Shown here in pieces: positions 1-11,495 of a stretch of 64,000 bases of DNA. Source of the stretch: Coptis chinensis (Eukaryota; Streptophyta; Magnoliopsida; Ranunculales; Ranunculaceae); contig CM027377.1 of assembly GCA_015680905.1 (NCBI GenBank), positions 5,294,501 to 5,358,500 on the forward strand. The letters run 5' to 3'. Positions within the stretch are counted from its first letter, which is position 1; every line of letters starts with the position of its first letter. The position numbers and the translations under genes were made by a program. The notes beneath the pieces are model-generated. The model did no database searches, was not told where the DNA came from, and was given only the letters and a program-made list of their open reading frames with translations.

Positions 1-2476
1 GTGATATCTCCAACAATAGCTACATAAGTAAAACGTGCATCTCAGACTCCGATCACCAGAAAAACTAGAATAGGTGCATGCTATACTTGTCAGTAAATGT
101 AAACACTTATTACAGGAGACACTTATTACAGGCATAATAACTTGTAAATAAAATGGTAAACCCTGAGGAACTGAAACAATTAGTAATTCTATTGCAAGAA
201 AAAATACAACTCAAAAGACAGGGAGAAGAAGAAGAAGAAGAAGAAGAAGATAAACCTTAACCTACCTAAACTTCCATTTAATTAAAAAAAAAAAAAAGGT
301 TTCCTCCTGGATCTGGTTATAACCCCATCAGATGTTGAGGCTCTTATGGACTTTTTACTTATTCTAGTTCTACAATACAACTCAAGAACAATGTGGTAGA
401 ACTTTGATCGTATATGGAGATCATCCTCACAAACAATTAGTTTCTTCCCCCACTTTTTAACCACATCAAAGGTACCATTTAGTTCATGATAATTGCAATA
501 CCCAGACTGACACAATCTTTGTTTTGGAACCATCTTCTGAGATGCTGGAACCATTCTTGTGAGAATGGCCCCCATAATGTATTATGATGCAATCATTTTC
601 AGAAATAACAGCCCATATAATCATCTCTCGAGGGTTCATAGACTGGCGACCACCAGAAGTGTCATAATAACCTCCCCTTAATGACAAACTAGACAACCAA
701 CCTAATAAAAAGGGAACAAAGACAATAACATAGTAATGAACTAAAAAAACAATAATGACCAGTAAGGAAAAGGGCTGTGTTTACAGTACCTTCAGCTATA
801 TCGTGCACAATTGCTATCTTGATACACCTGTTTAAATCAATATAAAAAGGCAATCAGCAACTATCACATAACAAAGGCTAATTCCAAAAAGATATTTAGA
901 ACGGTATAACAATCACAAAGAAATATTATTAAAGAAATACTTGTGGACAAATCTGCAGATAAGAAGGTATTAAACCGATTCTACTTTCTTCTTGTGTTAA
1001 CTTCTCTAGTCATAAATTGAGGAAGCTACATACGCTTGAAAGTACAGGGGAGTATCAAAATATTAAAAACTAAAATAGATAAAGAAAACAATTAGAAATA
1101 GAGAGAGATATTTCCAAATCCACAAGAGAGAGAGGACAGGCAAAAAATCGACAATATAGTCATCTAGCACCTAAATCAACTCCGTATTAACCTTTTCAGT
1201 TTATTCTGAAAAAACTTTGGACAAACTCTGAACGTGCTTATCTTACCACTTCAGCAGCATCCCAATACTCAAAATTCTAATTACACCATTGATTAAGTGC
1301 ATGAATCATTTAAGAATAGAATAGTTGTCCATTAAACTTTAAACCCAAGTTCAATCTGACTAGCTTTCAATCGGGAATATCAGAAAAGTATAGAAGAGAT
1401 CTTCCCTTATTAAGATAAGTGCGTGTTAGAGAATATATCTCAACCAAAAGCATGCGTTTGGATATCCAATCCTGCATACTACTTCTCTTTTGAAGGCAAA
1501 ACTAGTGCTAAGGCCATAAGCACTCTCAAGTCTTAACACTATCCTTGGTTGCTTATGTATTTTGACCTGAATTAGCAATGTAAATATCTCTTTTCCAATT
1601 TCCAATTCATTTCAATGTAACATTGAATGACAATTTTCCCTTCAAAGCTGACTGAAAGCCCTCAAAAGTTTTGGATATCAGTGTTCTTTAGCCATTTTGC
1701 GGGCATTGGTGAAATTGGTGCATTTCCGACAAGAGAAAAGGAACTACTTTGCTCCTCATAATCTTTAACAATTACAAATGCTTGAGATAAAAATGTATAT
1801 ATAAAAAGACACGTTAATAACGATACGGGCTAGCACAATTTATGTAAATCGAACCTTTCCCTGTCTACACCAGTAAGGTCGCCAACAATTAACGCCATCA
1901 ATGCCATGCGGTACATGTGATCAGCAATAGATTCAGGACCCTTTATCCCGTGGTTAATCCATCCCTTCCTTTTGGTAGTCTGAGAAGGAAAAAAAAGAGG
2001 CCATACATAATAATGAAAGGTTCCCACCATAGTGTACTGCTTATAATATACCATTGCAATTCCATAGTAACTAAAGAGAGTTTCTTTGGATATAAATAAT
2101 TTTTTTATTCACATGCCAAACTTATAGAGAAGTATATTGAGTTTTATATCAAACACCTTTTACATGCAAATACAAACTAGAACAAAAACAAAATTAAAAA
2201 AACAGAAAATGAATATATATATCGTACCTTGAGACTGTGACACAAGGTGAGAAAATCAATAGCCGAAGAAGAAGAAGATTTCTTTGAGGAACCAAATCCA
2301 TTTTCATTAGAATTCAATGATGCATGACAATGAACGGTCGTCATCAGGATTCTTGTGGAGAAACCAACCTTTGATAATGACGAGGTTGGAAGTAATGAGA
2401 AAGATTGAGTGCGAGAACGAGAAATTCGTTGAAGAGATGATGGTGGAGACGAGATGGAACTACTTGCTGCTGCCAT
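1..2476 (-). CDS. HD-domain 5'-deoxynucleotidase, HDDC2 type (partial, runs off left edge)
   Basis: Member of the HD-domain metal-dependent phosphohydrolases; HDDC2/YfbR-like proteins remove phosphate from deoxynucleoside 5'-monophosphates (family knowledge). Four exons fit on the minus strand: 2228-2476, 1855-1979, 790-827 and 1-19 (continuing out of the window). Phases agree (249, 125, 38 bases, then a split codon). Exon 1 is a Ser-rich leader, possibly a transit peptide, ending in AIDFLTLCHSLK. Exon 2 carries GWINHGIKGPESIADHMYRM with the first metal-binding His. Exon 3 reads CIKIAIVHDIAE, the HD signature. Exon 4 begins AIVGDIT. The donor after exon 2 (GTTCGA) is weak but keeps frame. The start is the Met at 2476, just after a long A-tract. 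The ~770-base intron 3 contains two unrelated open frames (282-696) that I do not consider coding. Confidence 0.85.
222..251. repeat. GAA microsatellite in intron
   Basis: About nine GAA units in the third intron of the HD-domain gene. Confidence 0.8.
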
Positions 2477-2932
2477 TTTTTTCAGTTTTTTTTTTTTTTT
2501 TTTTTTTTTGCTTTGAAGAATAAATGAGAAAAAGTGTGGTGGGCTTGGACATATTTTTAATTGGGCCTTTTATGGCCCAATAGTTGTTATCCATGTCTGA
2601 GTTGCACCTCTTGCAAATGTCTCAAAGCTCTATTTTCATTTGCGTGCTTATTTTGTTACTTTTGTTCTAGGTTATATACAAAGTCTGAAGTGACAATCGC
2701 CAACAACAAAGTACTAAATAATATCAACTCCTAAAGTAACAAAAAACAATTTAATTTCCTTGATTCATGATAACAACAGCAGAAGAAAGTAGATGAATGA
2801 AGTTAATTAATCATGTCCATTACAGTTGTACTACAAAAATGTATAAGCGATCATCTATAAGATGCACAACAGACTTCCATTACGAACAAAGACATAAGCC
2901 CACCAATACTATTAGGAATAGCCCTAATGCTA
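2477..2932. other. Upstream region of the HD-domain gene, with a duplicated patch
   Basis: Promoter side of the HD-domain gene. A run of T (A on the gene strand) lies at about 2487-2509. Bases about 2612-2688 are nearly identical to 9132-9208, downstream of the frameshifted GH81 copy, so this stretch belongs to a segmental duplication. No gene seen. Confidence 0.6.
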
Positions 2933-3400
2933 CTGTAGTCAAAAACAAACTGTAGAAAAGTAAGAACTGAAATAATGTGTTCTCCGTGATACTAACTGAG
3001 TATTATAACTTGGGAGTTTATTCTATCATAGTTTTCCAAGCAGCTTATAAATCACAAAACCGAAAAAAGGCAACATAACATAAAACATAATATTGATTCA
3101 AATTTTTAGTGATCACTATAGTGTCTAAACCAGCAGTATCTCCCTCCATCATGTCCTTCCTCCTTTCCATCACTTCTACTATGAATCCACCACAACATAT
3201 TCGAAAAGTGAATTCCCATCATCATGCCCATTCAAGTTTCTGATTTTCTCCAATGCACCTTCCTTATCATAAACTCCTTGTAGTGCATAAACGAACCCCT
3301 TCCATCCTTCTCCAACCCCTTCTCTTCCCAAAGCCGGCAATGTCCAATTCACCAACTCTCTAGCAAACCCAAGTTAATCCGAGAACAAATTCTGTAATTC
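2933..3400 (-). pseudogene. 3'-end fragment of a GH81 endo-1,3-beta-glucanase gene
   Basis: Nearly identical to the 3' flank and last ~85 codons of the intact GH81 gene (22413-22860). It reads the same C-terminal sequence, including a GWKGFVYALQGVYDKEGA stretch with small indels, and breaks off near 3395 just after the NLFSD residues. A small indel at 3370-3378 introduces a stop. Beyond the break the sequence is unrelated. This is a truncated duplicate, not a functional gene. It keeps an uninterrupted version of the site (2982-2991) where the MULE inserted beside the intact gene. Confidence 0.85.
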
Positions 3401-3703
3401 ACACCAAAGGGCATCCTCCATGAGGGCATCAGTTGGTGAAATTTCTCGCTTCCTTGGTACTAAGCTGATTGGTAGCTTCATCAGACATGACCCGTCACTG
3501 CTTTCATCAGAAGCTCGTGTTGATATGGGGCACAATCTAAGTGTCCGCTTGATCAGTTCTATATTGGCATCATCCTGGATTTGTAGGGGTAGAAGACTAT
3601 CATCGGCCGCCGAGCCCACATCCGAAATATTAATGACTTCAAAAAAATTCTCATCAAAAAATAAAAAGTTTTCTCGAGAATTATTTACTAAATTTGAGTC
3701 CAA
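3396..3703 (-). other. Unidentified open frame joined to the GH81 fragment
   Basis: About 109 codons are open on the minus strand from 3703 to 3374, ending in residues derived from GH81 (NLFSD, then stop). Upstream residues such as FFEVINISDVGSAADDSLL are not from GH81 and match no family I recognise. The plus strand is also open over 3420-3725, so coding status is unproven. It could be a captured gene fragment. The first codons lie inside the adjoining MITE. Confidence 0.3.
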
Positions 3704-4017
3704 TCGATGCTCTCTATCCCTTTAAAAGTAGTGTTAAAGTCGATAAAGTAAAATTTAAAAGTCAATAAAAAATTAGAATTTAAAATAAGAGTAAAAGTAA
3801 AATTTAAAAGTATTTATTTCATCTCTATCTCTATTTTACTCTCTATAATAGAGAGTAAAATAGAGAATGTAATGAAATATGTCAACTTTTAGCTTTCTAA
3901 TTTTATCGACTTTAAATTTCTTTAAATTTCTATTTTAAATTTTACTTTATTGACTTTAAATTTCTACTTTATTGACTTTAACACTACTTTTTAAAGGGAT
4001 AGAGAGCCATTGGACTC
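3696..4017. mobile_element. Hairpin (foldback) MITE
   Basis: A 322-base near-perfect palindrome. It begins GAGTCCAATCGATGCTCTCT and ends with the reverse complement AGAGAGCCATTGGACTC. The arms run almost to the centre at about 3841-3856 (CTCTATAATAGAG). No coding capacity. No clear target duplication is visible, so the superfamily is not assigned. Confidence 0.75.
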
Positions 4018-4717
4018 ATGTTTGTTTTTCCGCCTATGAATGTTGAATGTTTGAATCTTTGAATGGCTCATTCTCTCCAATGCTAAATGCCGATTGTCAA
4101 TTCTAAAAACATGTTTGTTTTCTCACTAAAATAAATAATCTGGCTCAAGGTCAATATAAATCATTCGGACAATTTTACTCATGTTATCTATTTTAAACAC
4201 TAACTTGATTTCTTGTTAAACAAAATATATATTATATTTGAGGAGAAGAGATGGATTATCGAAAAAAATAAATGATAAATAAATTTATTTAAAATATGTT
4301 TTCACAAATATATTTTAACGGTTTATTTTCATATTTTGTTTATTTTCAGTATATATATATATATGTAATTCTATTTTTAACAAAGTGGATATCATTCACC
4401 CAAAAAAATGAAAAAACCCGTGACGCCAACATCAAATTTTGAAGAACTTATTTTGAAGCCATAAAAGTCAAGGTAGGAAAGTAGATGGGTTCTTAAGATT
4501 GGGTTTTTAAGAAAGGGCAAGAAGGGACTTTATTGTTTCAAGTATTAGAATTCAAAGATTCGTAAGAAATTTTGGTCTTTGAATCTTTGAATGCTAAAAG
4601 TACCAATCAATGCTTAAACTACTTAAAAAAAAAAACAAACAAGTTTTGAGCCTCAAATGCTTAAAACTTAAGTTTAAGAGGCTCTGAATGCTGAATTCAA
4701 AAAAAACAAACAACCCC
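4018..4717. mobile_element. Possible hAT-type MITE relic
   Basis: The right end, read inward, begins AGGGGTTGTTTGTTT and GAATTCAGCATTCAGAG, a form typical of plant hAT MITEs. The left end (TGTTTGTTTTTCCGCC, GAATGTTGAATG) is a degenerate inverted match. The interior is AT-rich and noncoding. The left boundary and target duplication are unclear. Confidence 0.35.
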
Positions 4718-6036
4718 TAAGTTAGCATCTTAGTAGTTTGTATCAGGATTAATTATAATATTTGTGATGAGGGATTCTCATAAATAATTAAAAGAAAAAA
4801 TTAACAAAAATAAAGAATAGACAAACCAATCTTTAGTTGAATTTTGAAGAATAATATGTTAATTATATTGCAAATACTATGTAAAACTCAATTTTCATAA
4901 AACTTTTGATACATGGATAAGGATCTAATTTGGAGCAGACACCCTATTAAAAAGGGGTAAGTATGTTCTTTTGGTTATACAAAGTACACACGTTGAGAAA
5001 CCCTAACTTACAAGTCTCTAATTCGCGACCTTTGGATGAACCTATGAACTAGCACCTTTACATAAATAGCCTTCTCTCCCTCAATGACCTCTTTTTGCCA
5101 TGCCCGGCCCGAGGCGGTTCAAAATCCAAGCGTGTTCGTGGGCAAAAGGCACTTTTTGTCCGAACCTTTGCCGGATTTTGGAGTCGCCCCGGGTCGACTT
5201 TTGCTTTGAACTTTTGCCAGATTTTAGAGTCGTTCCTAGCCTGGGATTTAATAATATTGGAGATTTTGGGTTTCTGTTCTTTGAGCCTTTGCTGCACCGG
5301 ATTTCTTTGGAGGGGCTTGGAGATTTTTTGATTCTCAACCTGTTCCTAGGTTCTTAAACCCGGATTTCGGAGGGGATTTACTTTGAAGGAACCCAAATAA
5401 AGTACACAATTCTCTATGATCCATGCATGGTGGAAAAGTTTAAGTTTAACAGTTTATGGAGACTTGCCGTGTTTTAAGTTCCACAATGTTTATGGCAACA
5501 CAATTTTGAGTCCAAAATCTGCATGCAGTCTACATGGTGTTTTGAAACCTTCTTTTTCCTTCACATAGCGATGGTATTAAATAGAACCCAAAATATGAGA
5601 ATGTAGGATTTCGTTTATGTTGTTTCTGTAGGGTCATTCAGTGATGTTTTTATTGGATCGTGTTGCTAAAGCTTGACCAGTCTTTCGCAGTGCTTCCGTA
5701 GATCTCATGTTCTTTGATTGAAAGTTGGTGAAGTGTTTTTTGTTTCCACAACACATTTCTGGAGGTTTATTGTCATTAAATACGTTTACAACGATGTTTT
5801 GCTTACTTGAGAGAAGTATAATTAAATATTGGTTTGTTTGGACTCCCTTAAAGTTGAAATGTTGTAGCTGTTGTTATTGAAATTTTTGGGTTGTTACTGA
5901 AGCTGGTATCTTTCTTATTGAAAGTGTTTGGAAACAGTTGGATTTACACATGATCTTATTTGTCCATCCTGAGCCCTACTCTGATTGCATGTGCATTCCG
6001 TACCATGAAGTCTTGCCTTCTCCCGACCACCCCGCC
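4718..6036. other. Intergenic; GC-richer patch with overlapping open frames
   Basis: No supported gene. At about 5058-5357 a local GC-rich patch has open frames of ~80 codons in several frames and on both strands (for example CRILESPRVDFCFELLPDF on plus). None has recognisable domains, so I treat them as chance frames in a repeat-like patch. The rest is AT-rich and featureless. Confidence 0.5.
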
Positions 6037-6127
6037 CGAATGTTGTGGGCTGCAAGATAATCGGGGCCCTAAGCAAAGTTCGAATCTTCTATGATTAATA
6101 TATACTAATAAAATTTGTTTTTTTGTT

Positions 6128-6345
6128 ATATATATATAACAAAATAACAAATAAAATAACAAAATATATTATTATATTTTTATATATAACAAAATATAAC
6201 AAATAACAAAATAACAAATAACAAATATAACAAAATATATATAACAAAATAACAAAATATATTATATATATAACAAATAAAATAACAAAATATATTATAT
6301 ATATAACAAAATAACAAATAAAATAACAAATATATATATATATTT
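6128..6345. repeat. AT-rich satellite (ATAACAAAATA type)
   Basis: Irregular tandem copies of short units such as AACAAAATAACAAAT and TATATATA, inside the hAT-like element. Confidence 0.85.
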
Positions 6346-6377
6346 TTTTTTTATTTTTTTTTTATTATTATTTTTTT

Positions 6378-7570
6378 TTTCTCACAAAATCTTATTGATT
6401 TGTTTACGTTATTTCATATGATCCCAACTTTCTCTTTTTGTCTTTCTTGAATATTCTTCACACAAACTTGAACTTCAATTGATTTATTTAACTAAAAATT
6501 GCAAATAGAGAGAGAATGTAGAATAATTATACACCAAATAAAACAAATACGTAAAAGAAATAGAGATTATAGGGAAAACCATAAAAGGCAAAAATATGAT
6601 ATATGTAAGATTGAATTGTTGGCGTTATATATACTTGATTATTTGTTATAGGGTGATGAAGAACTTTAATAAGTTATGGAAGCGTGCTACTTTTTGTTAG
6701 AGAAGGCAAGGGAACCGAAGGAGTTTAAGTGTTTAACACTACTTTAACAAATAAAAATTGTTAGATCTTTTTTAATTTTTTTTTCTCACAACATCTTATT
6801 GATTTGTATACATTATTTCATATGATCCCAGCTTTTTCTTTTTTCTTTCTTGAATAGTCTTCACAAAAAGTTGAAACTTTAATAGATTTATTTAACAAAG
6901 AATTGCAAATAGCGAGAGAGAGAGAGAGAATGCAGAATAATTTTACACCAAATAATACAAATATAGAAAGAAAAGAGATTATAGGGAAAAACTATAGAAG
7001 ACAAAAAAAATGATATAGGTAAGATTGAATTGTTGATGTTATACTTAATTATTTATTATGGGGTGATGAAGAACTTTAATTAGTTATGGAGGTGTGCTAT
7101 TTTCTGATTGGAGAAGGCGAGGGAACCGAAGGAGTTTAAGTGTTTAACACTACTTTAACAAATAAAAATTGTTATATCTTTTTTTATTTTTTTTCTCACA
7201 CATGTTATTGATTTGTTTACGTTATTTCATATGATCCAAACTTTATCTTTTTTCTTTCTTGAATAGTCTTCGCACAAATTTGAAACTTCAATAGATTTAT
7301 TTAACAAAGAATTGCGAATATAGATAGAGAATGCAGAATAATTATACACCAAATAAAACAAATATTGAGAGAGAGAGAGCGAGATTATAGAGAAAAATCA
7401 TATAGAAGGCAAAAAAATGATATATGTAAGATTGAATTGTTGGCGTATATATACTTGATTATTTGTCATGGGGTGATGAAGAACTTTAATTAGTATTGAA
7501 GTGTGTTATTTTTTTGTTAGAGAAGGCGAGGGAACTGAAGGAGTTTAAGTGTTTAACACTACTTTAACGT
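6378..7570. repeat. Three tandem ~400-bp repeats
   Basis: Three diverged copies start near 6378, 6783 and 7194. Each begins with CTCACA...TTATTGATTTGT and runs through TTCATATGATCC, an ATGCAGAATAAT-like segment and a GAAGGAGTTTAAGTGTTTAA segment. They lie inside the hAT-like element and have no open frame. Confidence 0.85.
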
Positions 7571-7799
7571 GATTTTATGGTTTCCAATTTGCCAATATAA
7601 AAACGTTTATCCAACAGTGAAAAATAAATGAAAAACAATAGTGGGTTTTGGTTTTAATTTTTTTCTTTATTTCCCCACTAATAAATCAATAGTGGAGTAG
7701 TGGACAATGACTGGATTATATTGTGGGGGGGCCCTTGGGCTACGGGGCCCTAAGCGGAGGCCTACTTTGCTATAAGGTTGAGCCGGCCCTGCGAATGTT

Positions 7800-9379
7800 C
7801 TTGTAGATTGTTCCTGTATTACATGCTCTGGTCTGTGTTGCTAGACCTTAAGTGCATATTTCTCCTTTTCTAATTCAGGTGTAAAAATTTGCCTTTTACG
7901 TCAGAGTTTGGTGCTACTAGTTGGCTGTTATGTGCTCTTGGACCTAATATAGACTATTGTGTGCTTGCTGTTGTTTTTGTGCGTGTGATCATTTTCATTC
8001 ATTTTTAGTACTTGAATGTCTTCAGCCTTCATGGTTACTGCTGTTAAGGTTGAAATTTAATTACTGTTTAGTGCTTTGAAAATCATGCTTGTTAGCTGCT
8101 TTCCTCGTGGAAAATTTCAATCGCTGTTTTGTAGGCTAGAGTGTTCAGCTACATTGAGCTTCATGGTGACATTTATAGTTGAGCTGTGCTAATTGATCTA
8201 ATTTTGCACTTTCTCCACTATAACTAACTCTTTTTATTAGCTATAGTACGCAGTAGTGCAGTACACAGGGTATGTTTTATTTTGAGTTTGAGTTAATGAA
8301 TTACTTCCATCAGTTGTTTAAACTATCAGGTGTGACATATATGCTCTGTTATTGAATCTAATCTGATGAAGGTATGCTTAGTGATCTCCTTCTTTATTGG
8401 ATGTATTATTTTGTATGATGTTGTTCTAGTGATTAGGTGCCCCCGATGTAATTTTTTTAGTCTGATACTTGTAGCGATTGAATCTTCTTGGTGTTGTTGA
8501 TAATGATGTCTGAGTTATAGATTGTTTTGAACATACACTTCTTGTAGTATAAATATTCCAATATTTATGACATTTTCTGACTTTTTTGGTTAGGTACTGC
8601 TCTGGTTGTTTTATTCCTTTCAGAACAGGGATGTAAGGAAGGCTCACCTGACGCTTTCTTCCAATATATAGAAAGACAAGGAACATGCGGCCACTCTCTA
8701 GATAAAACTGGAAATTTTTTTACCACCAATGTAAAAACCAGAGGCGTATTAGAAGGTCTGATGGTAAATACTGTATGCATTTGTTCTTGTGGTGCTCTTT
8801 AGGAATTAAATGACATACTGCCCTGTACAACAGAAGCTCTTTTCTTCAGTAGCCCATAATCCTCATAAACCACACTTTCTTGGTTATGTAAATATTATAA
8901 CAATGGATTGTTAGCCTTTCTTTTCAAGCTAAACAAATTAATTACTTAACGTGATGTTATGGATGATATCGAAGTAGCCTGAAGACGCCCTAAGCTTTAT
9001 ATTTAACTGTTACGTCTGCCAAATAGATGGGAAGGACTACCTATATTAGAAATCATGTGTTGACACTTGGACATAACTCATTAGGGCCACATCTCACATG
9101 AGGCAGACGTAACAGGTGAAGTTCTGACACTTGCAAATGTCTCAAAGCTCTATTTTCACTTGCGTGCTTATTTTGTTACTTTTGTTCCAGGTTATATACA
9201 AAGTCTGATGTTTTCTGACAGAGACAGTCAAATATTTATCTATCGATTGTAAGCTTAATAACAACGAACTTCACATTTCATATTTTTCCTCCTAACTAAG
9301 TGATACTGTTCTCAATCACAGACAACAAAAAGCATAACATCAAGCAAGTAAGAGATTTTAACAGATGGAGTGATCACAA
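7800..9379. other. Intergenic DNA downstream of GH81 copy A
   Basis: T-rich on the plus strand, without convincing coding frames. The small minus-strand frames near 8426-8780 have no recognisable domain. Bases 9132-9208 match 2612-2688. Otherwise I see nothing. Confidence 0.5.
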
Positions 9380-11495
9380 CTAATCATAATGTCTAAACAA
9401 GCTTAAAAAGAAATTTCCCAACCAGCTCCCTCCAGTTTGTGCTGCCTCTTTTACCTCACTTCTACTATGAATCCACCAGAGTAGATTAGAAAGTGAATTC
9501 CCATCATCATGCTCTTTCAAGATTTTGATCTTCTTCAGAGCCCTTTTTTTGTCGTAAACACCTTCCAATGCATAAACAAAGCCCTTCCATCCATCTCCAA
9601 CACCTTCTCGCCTCAATGCTGGCATTGTCCATTCTACCAGTTCTCTTGTAAAGTCACGATCAGAAAACACAACCTCAGAGATTGGCACTATTGGTAGTAG
9701 TTGTATCCCGAGCCTACACTCTTTCCATTCGGGAGGAGCAAACCAAAGTCCACTATCTCTTTTGTTGGCCCATACCATGCCAACAACTTTATTCGCCTTA
9801 GCAAACTCATCTTCATACATCCCTCCCCTTCCCTCACATGCCACCATGTTCGCATTGCTTCAATCTCGAATGCTGCAAGTGTTGATCCAATATCAGTAAC
9901 ACGAGCATCACCATAACTAAGTCCAAACAGGGCAGCAGCATAATATCCATTCACTGCCTCACTGGTACTTTCTTGATTCCGCCCATCCCCGAATTCAGTC
10001 ACTCCACCAGCCCATGAATGCAGCTTCCACAAATCAAAGTTTCTTAACCGTGGATAATTCGAATTAGCCTGCCTATCCAAGTTCATGAAATCAGCAATCA
10101 AGGAGTACGCTTGAGGTTTATACTTGCTACCCCATGCCGGATCAATCTTCGCAAGCACTGCAATACCATAAAGAAAGTATCCCAAATGGTAATGATGATC
10201 ATTATACACTCCAAACCCGAAATCAGCACCAGAATCCACAGCACCTTGTTTAGTCACTAAACCTCCCCACTTAGATTCATACAAGAATCCATTGCCACTT
10301 AAAGTCCCATCCAACCAAGGCTCAATCCTCGCCTTCAAGTACTTCTCAGCTCTCGGAATCACATCAGGACAAGAAACCTCCTCAGCAATCAAAGCAAACC
10401 TAGCTGCCCTAGCAATCAACTTCCCATAAAAGTAAGACGAACTAGTTGTTATTGGTGTATTCAGACTCTTAACATCTTTGCGAAGGGCAGAAACTATTTC
10501 AGGGATGGATTCTTCTTGTACTCCCCCAATCGAATGCCAAGTAACCGGAACCGGCTTAGTTTTCAACATCCATGAGTCTCCTACAACACCTACCAGATCT
10601 CCATCCACACTTTTGTACTTAAAATCCTTCAAAATAGACACACCCCCCTTGCTCTTTAGACAAAAGCTGAACATGAAGAGGATGGGCAAGTAAAAGAAGA
10701 TCCCCAATCCTTTCTTCTCCCACTTATATTCCAAAGAAAAGGGTTCCCCAAAACTGCTTCCCCACTAACTGGATAACAAGAACTATATTGATCCAGTACA
10801 GATTCATAACTGGGGTCAGAGTCCGGCAAGATTGCGAACCTAAGTGCACCAGAAAACCCACTAAAAGTGATGCTAGACAAACTAGAATCCAGATTCAATG
10901 GTGAAGATGAATACATAATCCATGTTTGGTTGTTGTTAAAGTGAATCTTATGCTTAGTCCCAAAACTATTTGATGAAATTGACAGAATGGCATGAATAGT
11001 TGATATGGAAATTTGAGTTGAACTACAAACTTCACAAGTAATATAAGGACTTCCTCTAACTAACAAGAAACGTAAACCAGGTGGAACATCTAAAGTAACA
11101 CTAAGATCATTAAAAGAAGAGATTTTGTGATCTTTTTTTACCTCACAATCTTTACCATTATTCACAGCTGAGATAGTGAGATCAGCTACAAAAACTTGGC
11201 ATATGAAAGCAGAAGTGAAGAAACGAGATGGGTATGAAACACTTAGGGAAGAGTTTGATGATTTGATGAGATATGGGTGAATGTATTCAGGTTGTTCAGC
11301 ATTGTTGAGTGCAAAGTTTTGGAAGAATGAGTTGGTTGGAAGAGGTGACGAGAGAAGATTTGGAGTGAAAAAACGAGATGGGTCTGGAAGAACTGTTGAA
11401 TGAACTAGTGGGAAAGTGAATGGTATAGTTAGAGCTGGTGGTGGATTCATTGTAGGGAAAGAGAGACGGGGTCTTTTTTCTTCTCGTGGGTTCAT
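9380..11495 (-). pseudogene. GH81 endo-1,3-beta-glucanase, frameshifted copy (copy A)
   Basis: Homologous over its whole length to the intact GH81 gene at 22537-24717; the family hydrolyses internal beta-1,3-glucan (callose or fungal wall glucan) linkages. Reading from 11495 the frame breaks at four single-base indels relative to the intact copy. One base is missing at about 10741-10755. One is missing at about 10700. One is inserted in a C-run near 10643-10650. One is missing near 9820-9832. Between breaks the protein is well conserved, including YNDHHYHLGYF and NQESTSEAVNGYY with the catalytic Asp and Glu motifs. The N-terminus starts MNPREEKRPR and lacks the basic leader of the intact copy. 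Most indels lie in or beside C/T runs, so sequencing error cannot be excluded. Confidence 0.85.

Larger units (their letters stand above)
6045..7791. mobile_element. Non-autonomous hAT-like element
   Basis: Flanked by an 8-bp direct repeat CGAATGTT at 6037-6044 and 7792-7799, the hAT target-duplication length. The right end read inward is CAGGGCCGGCTCAA, a common hAT terminus; the left end (GTGGGCTGC) is a degenerate match. Short subterminal matches (GGGGCCCTAAGC near 6064 and 7745) support inverted ends. No transposase frame is present. The interior holds a TAACAAAATA-type satellite and three ~400-bp tandem repeats. Confidence 0.75.

Noticed and set aside
282-696. Two minus-strand open frames (97 and 70 codons)
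   Set aside because: They lie within the third intron of the HD-domain gene, carry no recognisable domain, and the exon needed next is found at 1-19.
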